A DNA stretch of 64,000 nt from Cryptomeria japonica (GCF_030272615.1 NC_081405.1:312373235-312437234), one strand, 5' to 3'; counted from the stretch's first letter, positions 1 to 11,845 are shown. Notes: generated by a model not told the origin, from the sequence alone. Made by a program: numbers and translations.

Positions 1-471
1 GATCAAAGCAGAATAGTGAAACAGAGCAGCATAAGGTAGAGTATGGAAATTTTGTGTAATGTGCTTAACTAGAACTATAATTAGGTATTTGTAGATGCTA
101 CTTGTTTGTTAGTTATTCACTTTAGTAATCTTCTATAACTCATTTCTAATACATTGAGTCTTCCAAGGTTTCTATCCCTTCTTTGTTTGAGCAATGAGCT
201 CTAGATAGTGTGCCTGAATGCATGTACATTCTATTGGAAAATTTTATATTTGAGTATACTCATCTTGTGGGTCTCATCCCCACCATGGTTTTTCCCTTGA
301 CTGGGTTTTCCATGTATAAAATATTTGTGTTATGGTGTTGTGGTTGATTGCTTTGTGTTCTTTCATCTTTTTTTTGGTTCAATGTATCAAGTGGTTGAAG
401 GAACAAATTAATAAAGTTAAAAATTGCAAAACACTGATTCACCCCCCTCTTAGTGTTCCTTGATTCCAACA
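1..471 (+). repeat. 5' LTR of element A (3' part only)
   Basis: This matches 6147-6592 of the 3' LTR with scattered substitutions. It ends in CCAACA at 471, directly before the primer-binding site. The conserved LTR-end motif attcacccccctct lies at 437-450. The start of this LTR lies left of the window. Confidence 0.88.
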
Positions 472-473
472 AT

Positions 474-485
474 TGGTATCAAATC
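474..485 (+). promoter_or_regulatory. Primer-binding site of element A
   Basis: The sequence tggtatcaaatc sits two bases after the LTR end. It resembles the plant initiator-Met tRNA complement TGGTATCAGAGC, with changes in its 3' half. Its position fits Ty1/copia minus-strand priming. Confidence 0.8.
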
Positions 486-539
486 CTAGTTCTTCAAAAG
501 AATTCTAATAGCTTGAGGAGGATTCAAGAAGGTGATTCA

Positions 540-1742
540 ATGGATTCCAATGGTCTTCAACATTAGCTTCTTGTTGCATTTGATGATCTTGATCAATCCA
601 AAGTTGACGTCCAGGAGTTGAAAGCGAATCTTAAGGATGCTAAGAATTTCATTTAGTTATTGAAGGAGCAACTGAATAATTCCAAGGAAAAGAGAAAGGA
701 ACTTGTTGATCAGCTAAAGTAGAAAGAAGTCCAAAGCATAGATGATGGTCCCTTGAATCAATCCTTGAAGGAGAAAATAGAAGAATGTGAGAAGCTTGCT
801 AGAGATAATGCAATCCAGAAAAATGAGATGGACTCTATAGTAATGAGGTTGACAAAGGAGATTGACAAAAGAAATAAGAATGAAGAGAACTTTAATTGGT
901 CCTTGAAAGAAAGAACGAATGAATGCTATAGAATCAATTGTGAAAATGATTAGTTGAAGCTTGAATTTCAACAATCTAAAAACAATGAGGAAGAGCTTGA
1001 AAGATAGATTATCATTCTTAGGGATGAACTTGCTACTGCAAATCAATACAAGGAAAAGTTCAAGATTATCTCATCTAAACTTGATATTTTGTTACAAAGT
1101 TAGAAGAATAAAGATGAAAAGCGAGGGCTTGGATATGAGAAAGGAGAGAGCTTTGGATCTAGTCAAAGCAATCCTAAGTCAAAACATCAGAAGAACAAAG
1201 CTAAAAGGTCTCTGGTAAGGCAACCTAATGCTCAAAAGTTCAATGGTAATTGTTTTGTTTGCAATAAATTTTGTCATAAAGCTAGTCAATGTAGAAATAG
1301 GATGAATCAGAATTGTCCATCTTTCTTCGGCCAGTGTGTCAATTGCAATAAGTATTATCATAGATCAAGTGAATGCAGAAATATGACAAATAACTCTTTC
1401 AATAGAAGGAATGTTAGATGTTATGCTTGTGGTAAGTTCAATCACATTACTAATGAGTGTAGATCAAGAGAAAATCAAGTGAATTATAGGCCTAGATAGA
1501 GAAATGTTATGTGCTATAATTACAATAAATCTGATCACATTGCAAAATTTTGTAGAAGCAAGAATGTGGATAGGAAGGGTTTAGAAGACAAGAACAAGAA
1601 TGTGTAGACAGATGATAAAGGAAATTCAAAAGTGGATGAGACCAAGAATCAGATGAAGAAGACATGGGTGAAAAAGAGTGATGACAATGTAGGAAAGGGA
1701 TCCACACCTGAATCCAGTGCTAGAAATTACTCTGGGAATTAG
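540..1742 (+). pseudogene. gag-like ORF of element A: coiled coil plus four CCHC zinc knuckles
   Basis: One frame starting at the ATG at 540 stays readable for about 400 codons, interrupted only by eight TAG codons. The first 230 residues are Lys/Glu/Leu-rich with a heptad-like pattern and probably form a coiled coil. Then come four CX2CX4HX4C knuckles at 1251-1292, 1335-1376, 1419-1460 and 1512-1553. The fourth has Tyr for its second Cys. The order matches the gag-like ORF of element B, including the linker ending GLGYEKGESF (GLGFEVGESF in B). Knuckles of this type bind RNA in retroelement nucleocapsids. The role here is inferred. No classical copia gag capsid motif was recognised. The copy cannot be translated without readthrough. 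Confidence 0.8.
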
Positions 1743-2138
1743 TTTAAGGCATATGGCTTAGGGGGAGTTTTTAAGAATATTTTCCTCCCCTGTCAGTAGT
1801 TGCATTAATACATATTGTAGATCATCTGCAAGGATTTCTGGAAGTATTTGAGAAAAATTGGAGATCTGTAAGAGAATTCTTGTGAGCAATCTATGGTAAT
1901 AGGGTATCCAGAAGAGTTAGGGCAAGTACATTTATTACATCAAAAAGTTATACGTGTAAATGATAAACAAAAACCTTTACCTTTCATTTGTCACTTTGTA
2001 TTCTATAAGAGAGAGTAGAAGCAAGCTCTACAAGAATATTTCTGAGTAATTGAAGAGTTAAGGTGATTTGGTGTGAAAACCCTAATCCGATGAAGTAAAG
2101 TATTTCTCTGTGAAGTTTATAAATTTGATATCTCTACA
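1743..2138 (+). other. Spacer between gag-like ORF and second ORF of element A
   Basis: There is no sustained reading frame. The last third (about 1960-2138) has the look of a plant 5' leader, with 'gtgaaaaccctaat' and an ATG in the context 'ctctacaatgg' at 2139. Element B has a spacer of 303 bp at the same place with little obvious sequence identity. It may hold an internal promoter or a splice acceptor for the second ORF, but I see no decisive signal. Confidence 0.5.
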
Positions 2139-5100
2139 ATGGATATACCCTTGGTAGTTGACATAACTAATAAATCTCGACCCAAGTTAAAGAATCACCC
2201 TTACAAATTGGTGGAAGATGATCTACAAGGTGCATTTTCATCAGTTTCATATGGTGTTCTTCATGTGAAACATATCAGTGCATACATTCATGAGAATATT
2301 GAAGAATTAGGAGGTTCCCAGTTGCTGAATTTGTACACCAATCATTTATTAGGAGAGGATTTCAAAGTTAAGCTTGAATACAATGCATTGAGGGAAAGAA
2401 AATTATGCAGGTTGTTAGGTTTCCAGCGTTTGATGAAAGTGAGTGGGTTTGGTATGTCCTAAGTCGAATTCACGATGAATTCATATGGTTAAACTAGTCA
2501 TTCAAGATCATGAAGGATGTAATCAGAATTGTGGCAGGTTTAAGCTCATCTAATGGTTTGCCTGTGCTCCAAATTTGATAAAAGAGATATGACAATAAAT
2601 GATATTGTTAAATCATATGTGAAATTTTCTTCAATGGTTATCAAATACAAAGTTTATCACCCTAGCTAGGAGAATTCAGTGTTTGGTATTGCTAAGGAGA
2701 ACAAGGAGTATGATCTGTGTGAGCTACTCTAGAGCCAGTTGATAGAGAATATGACCAACATAAAGAAGGACAAGAAGAATACTTTCAAATTTGGCACCTT
2801 TATCCTATGCATATTCTTCTATTTTATGAATGAATTTTAGGGTATTGATAACATTCAATGGGCTAGTGAAAGACTAGTGGTAGTCCAGATCAGAGATCTT
2901 CTGTATAGCACTGGAGATAGAAAATCCCAAAGAACTGCACTTTGGGGATACTTCAAGAACTTCCGAGGCATGATGCGGGCTAGGAAAAGGATCCCTAAAT
3001 TGATTGTGGAAAAAAAGAAGGATTCAATATACTTCATGGTAGAAATTGATCAATTCCTTATGGAAGAAGTTGATCCTAGGACTGTATGGACAATGCCTAT
3101 GGGGTATGAAGTTGATGAGAAGATATTGGAGGTGTATGCTCAACATTTGTTGAGTAAGTCAGTTGATCATTCAGAAGAAAGGTTTGGTATATTTTCTGAA
3201 ACGGACTTGCAATTGCATAGGCAATTCAAGAAGCCAGAAATCGTACAGAAAGTGAGAAAGGAGGTGGAGAAATATGTAGAGAGAATTGGCATTACTATTG
3301 AGGCAGTCAAAGAGGTGAGGAAAATGAATATGCTAGCTATAGAGGAGCTAGTCAAGGATAAGAAAGCTAATCTAGAAGCCTCCTCCAAAAAACCAAGGCA
3401 ATCCAGGAGCTTTGCACCCTCCTCTAGTTCCCAAAAGTCAGCCAGTTCTATGAAATCAATTGCCAAATCCTTCGACAAAGGAGAAAAGAGGAAGAAAGAT
3501 AAGGGTACAGGGGTATATGTTACTATTAAGGATGATGAAGAGACTGAATCTGATGAAGTTGTGAAGGAGATAAAGTCCAAGGGCACCAAATCATCAAAAG
3601 TCTCTAAGGACAAGCCCTTTGGTGGAGAGAAAGAAAGCAAGAAGATGAAGCTAGATTCATCTGGTATGTCTATTGTAGATATTGAAAAAGCTCTCACTGT
3701 TCAAGGTAATCTCAAGCCACTCTCTGAATGTTATGACAAATTTGATGAAGTTGGTCAAAGATCATTAGAAGAATCCACTATTGAGTACATGAATATATTC
3801 AATAGGGCTCTAGTTGAGATTATTTCTAAGATTCCTAAAAGCCTATATGATGTATTAGAAATGAGAAGATTGAGTGCTAAGGAAGAATATATCAGATAGA
3901 GAGAATGCCTTGATAAATCTTTGTCCAATGATTTTAGTAGAAGAGATGAACAAAAATCTCAAAGAAACCAAGAGTGAGTTTAGAAGCAAGACCAAGATAA
4001 ATAGGTTAATGATTGGGGAGACTAAGTAAGTAATCAAATAATCAAAGAAGATTCATAGAATATTTTGAAATCAGCCCTACTAAAGAATAATTTTGATGTT
4101 GTCTCAGAAGAGGCTCCTGTTGGTGGTGAGTGATTTGTTCCATAAACTCATCGAATGCAATCTAAAATGAACAAGTTGAGGTGAATGTACCTTCTATTCT
4201 AAAAGAGGGAGAGGTGAATAAAATTCACGAGGAATCAATGAAAGCAGGTGTAGTTGAGCATACTCAAAATCCTCTGGTAGAAATAGCTAAGACATCTATC
4301 AAGAATGAAGTCCCATCTAGTGGAGAAGCAGTGAAGGTGGCAGAAGTTAAGAATGAGCCAGTCAAGGAAGCAAGAGACACTATAGAGGTAGTGAAGGTAT
4401 TTTTGGAGGACAAGAAAGATCTAGATGATCTTGAGTTGGTGCAAGGGCCTATCAATCTATCCACTCTTTCTCCCATCCAAAAATTGCAGCTAGCATCATT
4501 TTCTCAAGCCAAATAAAGGGAGGAGATGTTGAAGTCTCATATTGAGGATAGTGAGTTACTTACTCTTGCATCCAGTGTCTTGGAGAAGATCATGCCTTCA
4601 TATGTCAAGGACACATCAAGTACTCCCTTCGGTTAGCTGTAAATTCTAATAAATTCAATAAGTACTCATTTTGAATCACTTGAGAAGTCAGCTAAGGTTA
4701 AGGTCTGAAATGAATTTGATGCCAAGAAGTTCAATTCATTGAAGAATATGGTTGAAAATGATAGAATATTGTTAGAGACCTATATCAAGAGTATTCAAAA
4801 AGCTCTATCAAAAGGAGACAGTGTCTACAAGCCATGTCTATTATTTTCTAAGTTCACTGAGGATATTGAGAAGCAAATAAAATAGAATGAGAAGATATTG
4901 GCAGGTGTATCCAAATCCTTTGATCCCTTGACTATTTTGGTGGTCAGTCAAGAAGGTCAAGTCATTTCATTGCTTGACAAGATCAAGCATTTGATGTGTG
5001 AAAAGGATAGGATTGTTAGTAAAATCGATGAACTTCAGAGCTTAATTGGTCCCAAATTGGAAACTTTACTCAGTGCTTTGAAGGAATCCCAAGATGCCAT

Positions 5101-5206
5101 GGTACCCAATGAGCCCCTCAGATCTTCAAATAGAAGAAATGCAAGTGTTTCTCTTCAGTGGAAATATTTCAATTTTGGAGAATCTCAAGAAAAATTGGGA
5201 CAGTGA
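2139..5206 (+). pseudogene. ORF2 of element A: large protein of unknown family, conserved in element B
   Basis: A reading path of about 1020 codons runs from the ATG at 2139 to the TGA ending at 5206. It is broken by a local shift at about 2420-2570, another between 3900 and 4181, and several TAG codons. Homology to ORF2 of element B is visible along its length. Examples are YIHENIEELG (YIHCNIEELG in B), FDESEWVWYVLSRIHDEF (FPEEVVRIVLSRAHGEF), KKDKKNTFKFG (KGDKKGTFRFG), MGYEVDEKILEVYAQ (MGYEVDLNILEIYAK) and IGPKLETLL (LGPKLDNLI). The layout is an N-terminal globular half, a Lys/Ser-rich basic middle, an acidic Glu/Val/Lys linker, and a C-terminal coiled-coil-like tail. I recognise no catalytic motif and assign no function. 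A captured host gene or an envelope-position extra ORF are both possible. Confidence 0.72.
2877..3899 (+). CDS. Longest uninterrupted block of element A ORF2 (340 codons)
   Basis: This is the only long intact stretch of ORF2 in element A. Its first 80 residues hold the most conserved segment shared with B: YFKNF, then MRARKRIP, then DPRTVW and MGYEVD. Residues about 170-230 are rich in Ser, Lys and Arg and could be a nuclear localisation region. Residues 270-320 match the B segment GNLANVHKLYSTF (here GNLKPLSECYDKF). The start shown is only the first Met after an upstream TAG at about 2838; the true protein began upstream. Calling it coding is an inference from the open frame and the conservation. 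Confidence 0.5.
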   Translation: MVVQIRDLLYSTGDRKSQRTALWGYFKNFRGMMRARKRIPKLIVEKKKDSIYFMVEIDQFLMEEVDPRTVWTMPMGYEVDEKILEVYAQHLLSKSVDHSEERFGIFSETDLQLHRQFKKPEIVQKVRKEVEKYVERIGITIEAVKEVRKMNMLAIEELVKDKKANLEASSKKPRQSRSFAPSSSSQKSASSMKSIAKSFDKGEKRKKDKGTGVYVTIKDDEETESDEVVKEIKSKGTKSSKVSKDKPFGGEKESKKMKLDSSGMSIVDIEKALTVQGNLKPLSECYDKFDEVGQRSLEESTIEYMNIFNRALVEIISKIPKSLYDVLEMRRLSAKEEYIR

Positions 5207-5340
5207 GCTGGCCTTATTGAAAAATAGTTTTGCAGATGTATTTAAATATATGTAATTTAGGAGAGTTTGTTGTATATATGCAGTATGTTCATAGGAATTT
5301 TGTATGAATTTTGGCATCTAGATCTTTTCCTTTTCCATTG

Positions 5341-5496
5341 ATGTCAAAAGGGGAGTGTAGGGAAGTGAAAAATGCTATATCATCTCAATGGGAGTTTAGG
5401 AATTTTGATTTTTTGAGTTTTGCAGTGTGTGTTCATATTTGGTCCAACATAGTCATTTTTCACTAAGTGTTGCCAATAATGCCAAAAGGGGGGGAT
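5341..5496 (+). promoter_or_regulatory. Two polypurine tracts before the 3' LTR of element A
   Basis: The motif 'tgtcaaaaggggag' at 5342-5355 and 'tgccaaaaggggggga' ending at 5495 both precede the LTR start at 5497. Duplicate polypurine tracts introduced by TGTCA/TGCCA are a known trait of the Sirevirus branch of Ty1/copia. The downstream one is placed to prime plus-strand synthesis. Confidence 0.7.
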
Positions 5497-6592
5497 TGTT
5501 GGCAAGAGACATTGCACAGGTTATCTGGTGTTTTCATTTATGGTAACCCAAGTCAGTGCACCCATCTTCATTGTTGTATATGATCCTACTAAAAGTCAGA
5601 TTCAAGCTTGGTTCAAGTCTAGCAAGCTAGAACAGAGCATCTAATAGTGTTGTGCATTTCGTTTGATACATCATTTTTGGTCATCATCTTGTGTTGCGGA
5701 TCTAGTTGTAGGTTTATAGATATCTAGATAGGATTATTCCAAAGTTTTAGCCTCCAATGATGATTAATGTTTGAGTTAGAAGCTTTGGTATATCGATTTT
5801 CAATTTATTAGTGCAAGATAATCGACTTGTGTGGATAATCCTTATGCAGATTATGTGGATCGATTTTGGTGATTATTTTTGTGGTCCAGGTGCTTCTTCC
5901 AAAGGTTGTAATAGCATGTGGATAATTTTTTTGGTCCACATTGGTATTTTGATTTCAAATTTAGCTGGCATTATGTACACAATTTATAATATGTTAAGTG
6001 TTCTTGAAGCTGACATGTGGTTGATCTAATATATTATTGTGGATATATATAAGAGATATATTTGATCATTTCAGTCTGTGCAGTGAATGCAAAAAGTGTT
6101 TATGACCAATTGTGCATAGTTTCATGTGTGGAGATTATAGATTTATGCTCTGAATCAGAGCAGAATAGCGGAACAAAGAGACATAAGGCAAAGTATGAAA
6201 ATTTTGTGTAATGTTCTTAACCAGAACTATAATCAGACATTTGTAGATGCTACTTGTTAGTTCATTCACTTCACTAATCTTATGTAACTCATTTATAAGA
6301 TAGTGAGTCTTCCTAGGGTTGTATCCCTTCTTTTTTTGAGCAATGAGCTCTAGGCAGTGTGCCTGAATCCATGTGCATTCCATTTTAAAACTTTATATTT
6401 GAGTATACTCATCTTGTGTTGCTCATCCCCACCATGGTTTTTCCCTTGATCGAGTTTTCTACATATTAAATATTTGTGTTCTTACATCTTTCTTTTGGTT
6501 TAATGTATCAAATGTTTGAAGGAACAAATTAACAAAGTTAAAATTTGCAGAACACTAATTCACCCCCCTCTCAATGTTCCTTGATTCCAAGA
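5497..6592 (+). repeat. 3' LTR of element A
   Basis: It begins TGTTGGCAAGAG directly after the polypurine tract. It ends at about 6592, where the 5' copy has CCAACA and this copy has ccaaga. The length is about 1096 bp. It carries the family's attcacccccctctca motif at 6558-6573. The last two bases have drifted from CA. Confidence 0.85.
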
Positions 6593-8720
6593 TTTTTATC
6601 ATTCATTTGCACATTTTTTATTCATTTTTTCATTTTTTACTTATAAATTAGGTTTTTTATTTGAAATACACTATTTTGTTTAAATTTTGTTAATTATATA
6701 AATTTTCAAATAAAATTAGGTAATATGGTTGAGAACAATGAAAACCCACAACTACCACAACCACCAAACTCTCTGCTACCAAACCCCCCCTCAACTTATG
6801 ATTTAATTGATCAAAATTTGGATCAATTGAGGAGTATTTATGAGGTGTATAATAAAATCCCTCATTTATCTCTAATGATAGCCACATTATAGTCAATAAT
6901 CTCTAATGTAGAATCCCTCACCATTGAGCACAATGTCATTCTTTTGTGGCAAGATGCCATGAGGGAACAATATGAAGATGGGTTGTCCTATGATGAGGTG
7001 AAGAACCGCGAATATCAAAATATGAATAGCCACCCTATTTGTTAATCCCTATATTGGATAGCCCATTGATGTTAAGAAATAAAAACTTTCCATAAAATGG
7101 TGTGTGAATGATGATATCTAATTTAACTTCTCAGATTGTTGGTGGATGGTTTTTGATAGACCACCCAACAACAATCTCGATGTGCCTTTTTATTTCATTA
7201 ATAAATTATATGTCAAGTTTGTGTTAGGTAAGCATGTCAATTACTTTGACATGAAACATTTGCAGGGCATGGGTGAAGCTATATCCTAGGATAAACCTGG
7301 GGCAATTCAAGTAGTATAGGGCCCATATGTTCCCCCTCCTCACATTTCTTGCCCATCTCTAGTATAGCCTCTAAATATTATTGCAGAGGTACCATCATAG
7401 ACAATATCATCTATTCACTCTTTGAGAAACCTTTTGGTTTCTCGAAGCCACATGACCTTGATGTTGGTGGTGGACTGAGTGGCACTAACACATTCTCCTC
7501 GGGTTCACATATTTATGTGTCGCATACTTGCACTATGTGCAAGAACATATGCTATAGCCTATTGATCATCCCATTGAAATATTTGATTACAAGGTCTATG
7601 ATGTAGTCGATGTACCAAATGAGATGACAGAGACTAGAGCACACCTTAGGGAGTCCTCACATGCTAGAGACAAGGAGGTTCATGGATTGTACTTTAACAA
7701 TATAGTGGTAAGAATTAACTTGTAATTTCATAGTGCATTTTCTTTTAAGTGGATATTTTTAAGAGATAGTATTAAGTACTAATATTTATATACATGGTCT
7801 ATTTAATAGTTAATGTATAAGGAGGACATGACACAGGTCTAGGATGCCACCCTCTCAACCATTTCATTTGGCCTTCATAGCTGCATGGTATATATTTTTG
7901 CACTTAGTCATTTACATTTTTTATTGTATACATGCTTGCCATTTAATTTGTCATTAATTAAATTATGTATTAACTTGCATGTTTATCTTATTTACTCTTG
8001 TAGGAAACACCTAATGTGAGGGAGGTGTAGCATTGTCTAGAATCTGGAAGCACAATGACAGACAAGGGAAAGGTAATTGAACCCAAATTTGATTGAATTA
8101 AGAGTTTAAAGAACTTATAATGATTATACATCTCTACATAGATTGATAGTTTCACATACTTGTCATTTATATGTACAAGTAATTATTGGTTTCACATCCT
8201 TGTTGATTGCTTCCACAATATCTAAAAAATCAGTAAAATAGATGCCTAAATAGGTATGTGTTTATTTTATTTAGTGTCTAATAAATATGCTCATATCATT
8301 AGCAATTATATTGCTAAATTGTATCAGTTTTATGTTTGTGAAAATATATAGGTTGACTTCAAAAATGTCATTGATATCCTTTCTCTACCATAGACATATA
8401 CTAGGACTCTCGATTGTCTTAGGAGAAGACGCAGACTTGAGGTAATCAAGAATTCAATTTTAAAGTTCAACTATAGTTCAATGTATATTGATTTTGATGT
8501 CAATTTTTTTATTGTAAATTATATAATATAACTAATCTCAATTGTGGTTTGATTTTTTCTTGTGCAGGAACCTTCAGAGCCAAAGAGTGCTTCAAAGGGG
8601 ATTGATTTTGATGATCCATCAGTAGTTTAGGATGTGATAGAGATATTTTGGGTTTCATACATGGCTATTTGGCATGTATATTTTGTATATATTTTGAGAT
8701 GGCATATGCCATCAACATTT
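6593..8720 (+). pseudogene. Decayed multi-exon gene, family not recognised
   Basis: Coding-like segments alternate with AT-rich introns. The first (6725-7330) includes PFYFINKLYVKF and HVNYFDMKHLQGMGEA. The segment ending at 7707 reads RDKEVHGLYFNNIV and stops at a donor gtaagaa. Later exons are about 7824-7885, 8004-8072 (23 codons), 8352-8441 (30 codons) and 8568-8630. They are bounded by clear acceptors (ttgtag, atatag, gtgcag) and donors (gtaatt, gtaatc), all in phase 0. The C-terminal exons are Arg-rich (CLRRRRRLE) and acidic (GIDFDDP). Most in-frame stops are TAG. Presence of introns argues against a processed retrocopy. It could be a host gene fragment or the coding part of an unrecognised transposon. 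No function is proposed. Confidence 0.5.
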
Positions 8721-9230
8721 TCTAAAACTTTGTTTGAGTTGGTGTTTATGTAATTTTTGTATATGGACATACATAATTATTCAACAATTTGATATATAGA
8801 AGTTGAGATTCAATATAATTTGTTCCTCATGTGCATGTATTGATTCTTTGAAACTTTAATTTTGAATGTAATAATGAGAAATAGTTAAATAATGAACAAT
8901 AGCATGTTATATTATATAATCTTGAGATTTGATATAATTTGTTTCATTTAAATTTTAAGTGTTAAATTTGGTTGCCTTGGGAAACTTCACCAAATTTAAT
9001 GACCATATTGGTATTGTTATTAATAATAGCATGGATTCTTAGTAATGACAAATGAAAAGTAAACAAAATTGGATTTGATTTCATGTTCTGCTTCCTATGC
9101 ACTTTGATATATTTGAGCCAAAAAAATTCATGTTTTATGTGGATGTAATAAGTATGGCTAATTATGCTTAGTAATGACAAAGGACAAGTCATTGCAAAAT
9201 TAAATCAAAAGTCACCATGGTAATGAATTA
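8721..9230. other. AT-rich non-coding stretch
   Basis: I see no gene. The stretch is AT-rich with local duplications such as 'ttgagatt(c/t)(a/g)atataattt' at about 8802 and 8921. Confidence 0.5.
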
Positions 9231-9768
9231 TTAGAGCCAACACATCTGGTGATATGGTTTTACCCTAGGGATACTCCTATTTTTCCTCCCAACTCGCCTG
9301 AATGCTCAGAGTCATAACCTAGCAGTGTTGTCCCTTAAGTGCCCTAAGTACAAAAAATTGTTAAACTTTGATAGGTTGTTTCTCAAAATTCATGGCACTT
9401 GTGAATAATTTTTCTAAACCTATAGGGTCACATCAGGCCCCTCTACAATAACCTGTCTCAAAATTTCAATATTCAAAGCGGTTTTCCTAGGACAATAATT
9501 TTTTTGTGTGAAATTGTCATAGGCATTCAATGAAAAATTGCAATGGAGCCTAATTCTCATTCTGTTCATTGTGGGCATGAACCATCAGAGCCAAAATGTT
9601 CAATTAGGTGATTTTACCTTAAGAATAATCCTATTTTGCCTCCCACTTCACCCAAAAGCTCAGTGTCATACCCTAGCAGCATTGTCCCTTAAGTGCCCTA
9701 AGTGCAAAAAATTATAAAACTTTGATAGGTTGTTTCTCAGAATCCATGGCACTTGTGAATGATCTGTC
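9231..9768. repeat. Direct duplication of a 180-bp block
   Basis: Blocks 9231-9412 and 9587-9768 share 'tagcagtgttgtccctta'-like and 'aactttgataggttgtttct' stretches in the same order. They are separated by about 175 bp of different sequence, giving a period of about 356 bp. No reading frame is supported. They may be parts of an old repeat unit. Confidence 0.7.
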
Positions 9769-9950
9769 TTAACCTACATTTTCAATATCAATCTCTACAT
9801 TTTCATTTTTTATTTTTGATATCATGCTCAACATTTTCATTTTCAATTTCCAATTACGGTTGGAGAAGAGACCTCATCTTCAACAATATTTGACATACCT
9901 TGTCTTCTCTTCTTATGACTTTCTCTATCTCTTTGTCTATATGATTCAAT

Positions 9951-11495
9951 TGTTGGCATTGTATTGTCATTAATGTCAACCGGTAAGTATGTCAACCAAT
10001 ATGTACGATGTTGTTACCAGCATTGGAGATTATTGGCATGTTGATGTAAACTAGTATGTGATGTCAACCAGTAAGTCTGTCAACCGGTAAGCAAGCAAAC
10101 CTAGTAAGTGTGGTCCAAGATAGCATGTTCTAACCGGCAGAATAGAAAAGTGCATGATATGAAGGTTAACTAGTTAGTGTATATTGATAGCATGTTTAGA
10201 CAATGACTAAGGTTGAACTAACACAATCAAGTGAGTTGGATGCTGACAGAGATGTCACGTGGACTCCAGGTGGTGAACATGCAGTGGTAGGTGAATGGTG
10301 TGTCGGCGAGGTAGTTGTCGACTAGGTCGATGTTAAATGTCAATTGTAATAAACACGGATCAGTTGTAGAGGATTGCAGCTCAAAGAAGATTGAAGGGGA
10401 GAGATTTTATTCTTTAACATTAGGATTGAAGTAGGATATTTGATCATCTTGTTGATCTGGAGAAGGAAACTACTAGATCATTTATTATGATCGACAAAAT
10501 CAAGATCGATGAATAGGGTCTAGTTTGCTAAATATAGTAAACGTTTATAGGAATGATAAAAAGAGGACAGAGATTTTTGTTGAACTGTTGCAGGTTGTCA
10601 ATTCAAGAAGATGTGATTTGATTTGATACGGATCGAGGTCGGCGAAGAAAACCCTAAGTGCGTAAAGTTTGAGTTTTGTTTTGGCGAGAAAGCATGTATA
10701 TAAATATGCAGATCAAAGACTAAAGAAATATATATAGTATGTCAGATGAGTGATGAGATAGTGTGATTCTACCAGGTTGATCAGTCTGAGTGTTGATAGA
10801 AAAATCTTGAAGTGATTGAGTGTTAGTTGAAGAACTGGTAAGGAAGATTTAACCGGCAAGGTTTAAGGTAACCGGTAAACTGTTACAGAGTATAACAATC
10901 TGTTAAACTGGTAGTGTTCGAACTGATAAGATAGAATCAGATAGTAAAGGAGAGTAGACAGAGTCTAAGAGGAGATCTAGCAAGGTAGAAACTAAGTTGT
11001 AGAGGATTCAGATAGTAAGAACAAAGGACCGGTAGAGAATAGAAGCAGTGTGACAGAAAAGAGTTTAACCGACAGAGAGAATTGCTTACAAGGGTTACAA
11101 AACTCATTTGTAACAAGTGTTTATCATTGTATTATTTTATATCTCATTTTATTTCACTGAGTGGGTGCTCGATGTAGGGGTTGGTGCTCCTTAAGTTGGT
11201 GCTCAAAATAGAATAGGGGTTGGTTCTCCTTTGGGTAGGTGCCCATAAATTGCTAGGGGTTGGTGCTCCTTGGGTTTTCATTGTGAGGCTGGATTGGAGT
11301 AGTAGATCTCCAGCAGTATTTCTCATCGAGGTTTTTCCCACATTGGGTTTTCCTTGTATATCTGGTGTTATGTGATGTGCTCTTGTGTGTGGTTGCTTGT
11401 TAGTGCTTTCATTATCCTACCGGTTGCACACATTATTTGAAATTGTTTATAATCACTTATTCACCCCCCCTCTCAGTGATATCTTGTGTTCTACA
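9951..11495 (+). mobile_element. Solo LTR, copia type, with TCAAT target duplication
   Basis: It starts TGTTGGCATT and ends CTACA, flanked on both sides by TCAAT (9946-9950 and 11496-11500). It is 1545 bp long. The LTR-end motif attcaccccccctctcag (first bases here 'ttattcacc') is at 11458-11475. It is dense in CCGGT/ACCGG motifs in its first half. Near the 3' end, three spaced copies of 'ggggttggt(g/t)ctcctt' occur at 11178-11270. There is no internal region, so unequal recombination between the two LTRs of a former element is the usual explanation. Confidence 0.88.
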
Positions 11496-11735
11496 TCAAT
11501 TTGGTCTTTTGCAAGTTTTCTTTTATGTTTTTAATTTTTGGGACTACTACTCCCCATTATACCTCTACAAAGATGCTCAAAAATGATTGCTAATGACAAA
11601 TTTGTGTCAAAGATGCTCAAAAAAGAAAAATTTTGTCTCTTACTATCTGAAAACTTGTTTTTTTTTCCTACAAAAAGAATGTAAGGATCATTGGAATGCT
11701 CAAAACAACCCAATGTCCTCTTTTTTATGGTCCAA

Positions 11736-11845
11736 GTATCAGATATTGGATAATATTTGATATCTTTTTATAAGGGTGCCAACAAATTCATTGGAAACCT
11801 TCCTCGAAGGTATCAAATATTGGATAATATCCAATATCTGATACC
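11736..11845. repeat. Palindromic 'TATCAGATATTGGATAATAT' repeat
   Basis: At 11809-11845 the arm ggtatcaaatattggat is followed by three bases and an arm that is its inverse complement with one mismatch. A related half copy lies at 11737-11765, and another at 13722-13752. It is a strong hairpin former, and may be the end of a small inverted-repeat element. Confidence 0.55.

Larger units (their letters stand above)
1..6592 (+). mobile_element. Element A: non-autonomous LTR retrotransposon without pol, 5' end outside window
   Basis: The terminal 471 bases recur at the end of the 3' LTR, including the shared stretch around 'attttgtgtaatg'. The LTR ends TGTTGG...CCAACA are canonical. Between the LTRs (472-5496) lie a primer-binding site, a gag-like reading frame with four zinc knuckles, a spacer, and a long second reading frame, then two polypurine tracts. 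I find no aspartic protease, integrase, reverse transcriptase or RNase H motif on either strand. The same order and nearly the same internal length occur in element B (45215-51901). This argues for a defined family, not a chance deletion. Mobilisation by a Ty1/copia Sirevirus-like helper is inferred from the PBS, PPT and LTR-end motifs. The target duplication cannot be tested because the left end is missing. Confidence 0.85.

Noticed and set aside
540-1742. TAG read as a sense codon (recoded gene)
   Set aside because: The related element B uses TAA as well, frameshifts are common, and the surrounding elements are defective. C-to-T decay explains the stops better.
3167-3697. 176-codon minus-strand frame inside element A ORF2
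   Set aside because: It is a shadow of the conserved plus-strand frame 2877-3899. The plus frame has the homologue in element B.
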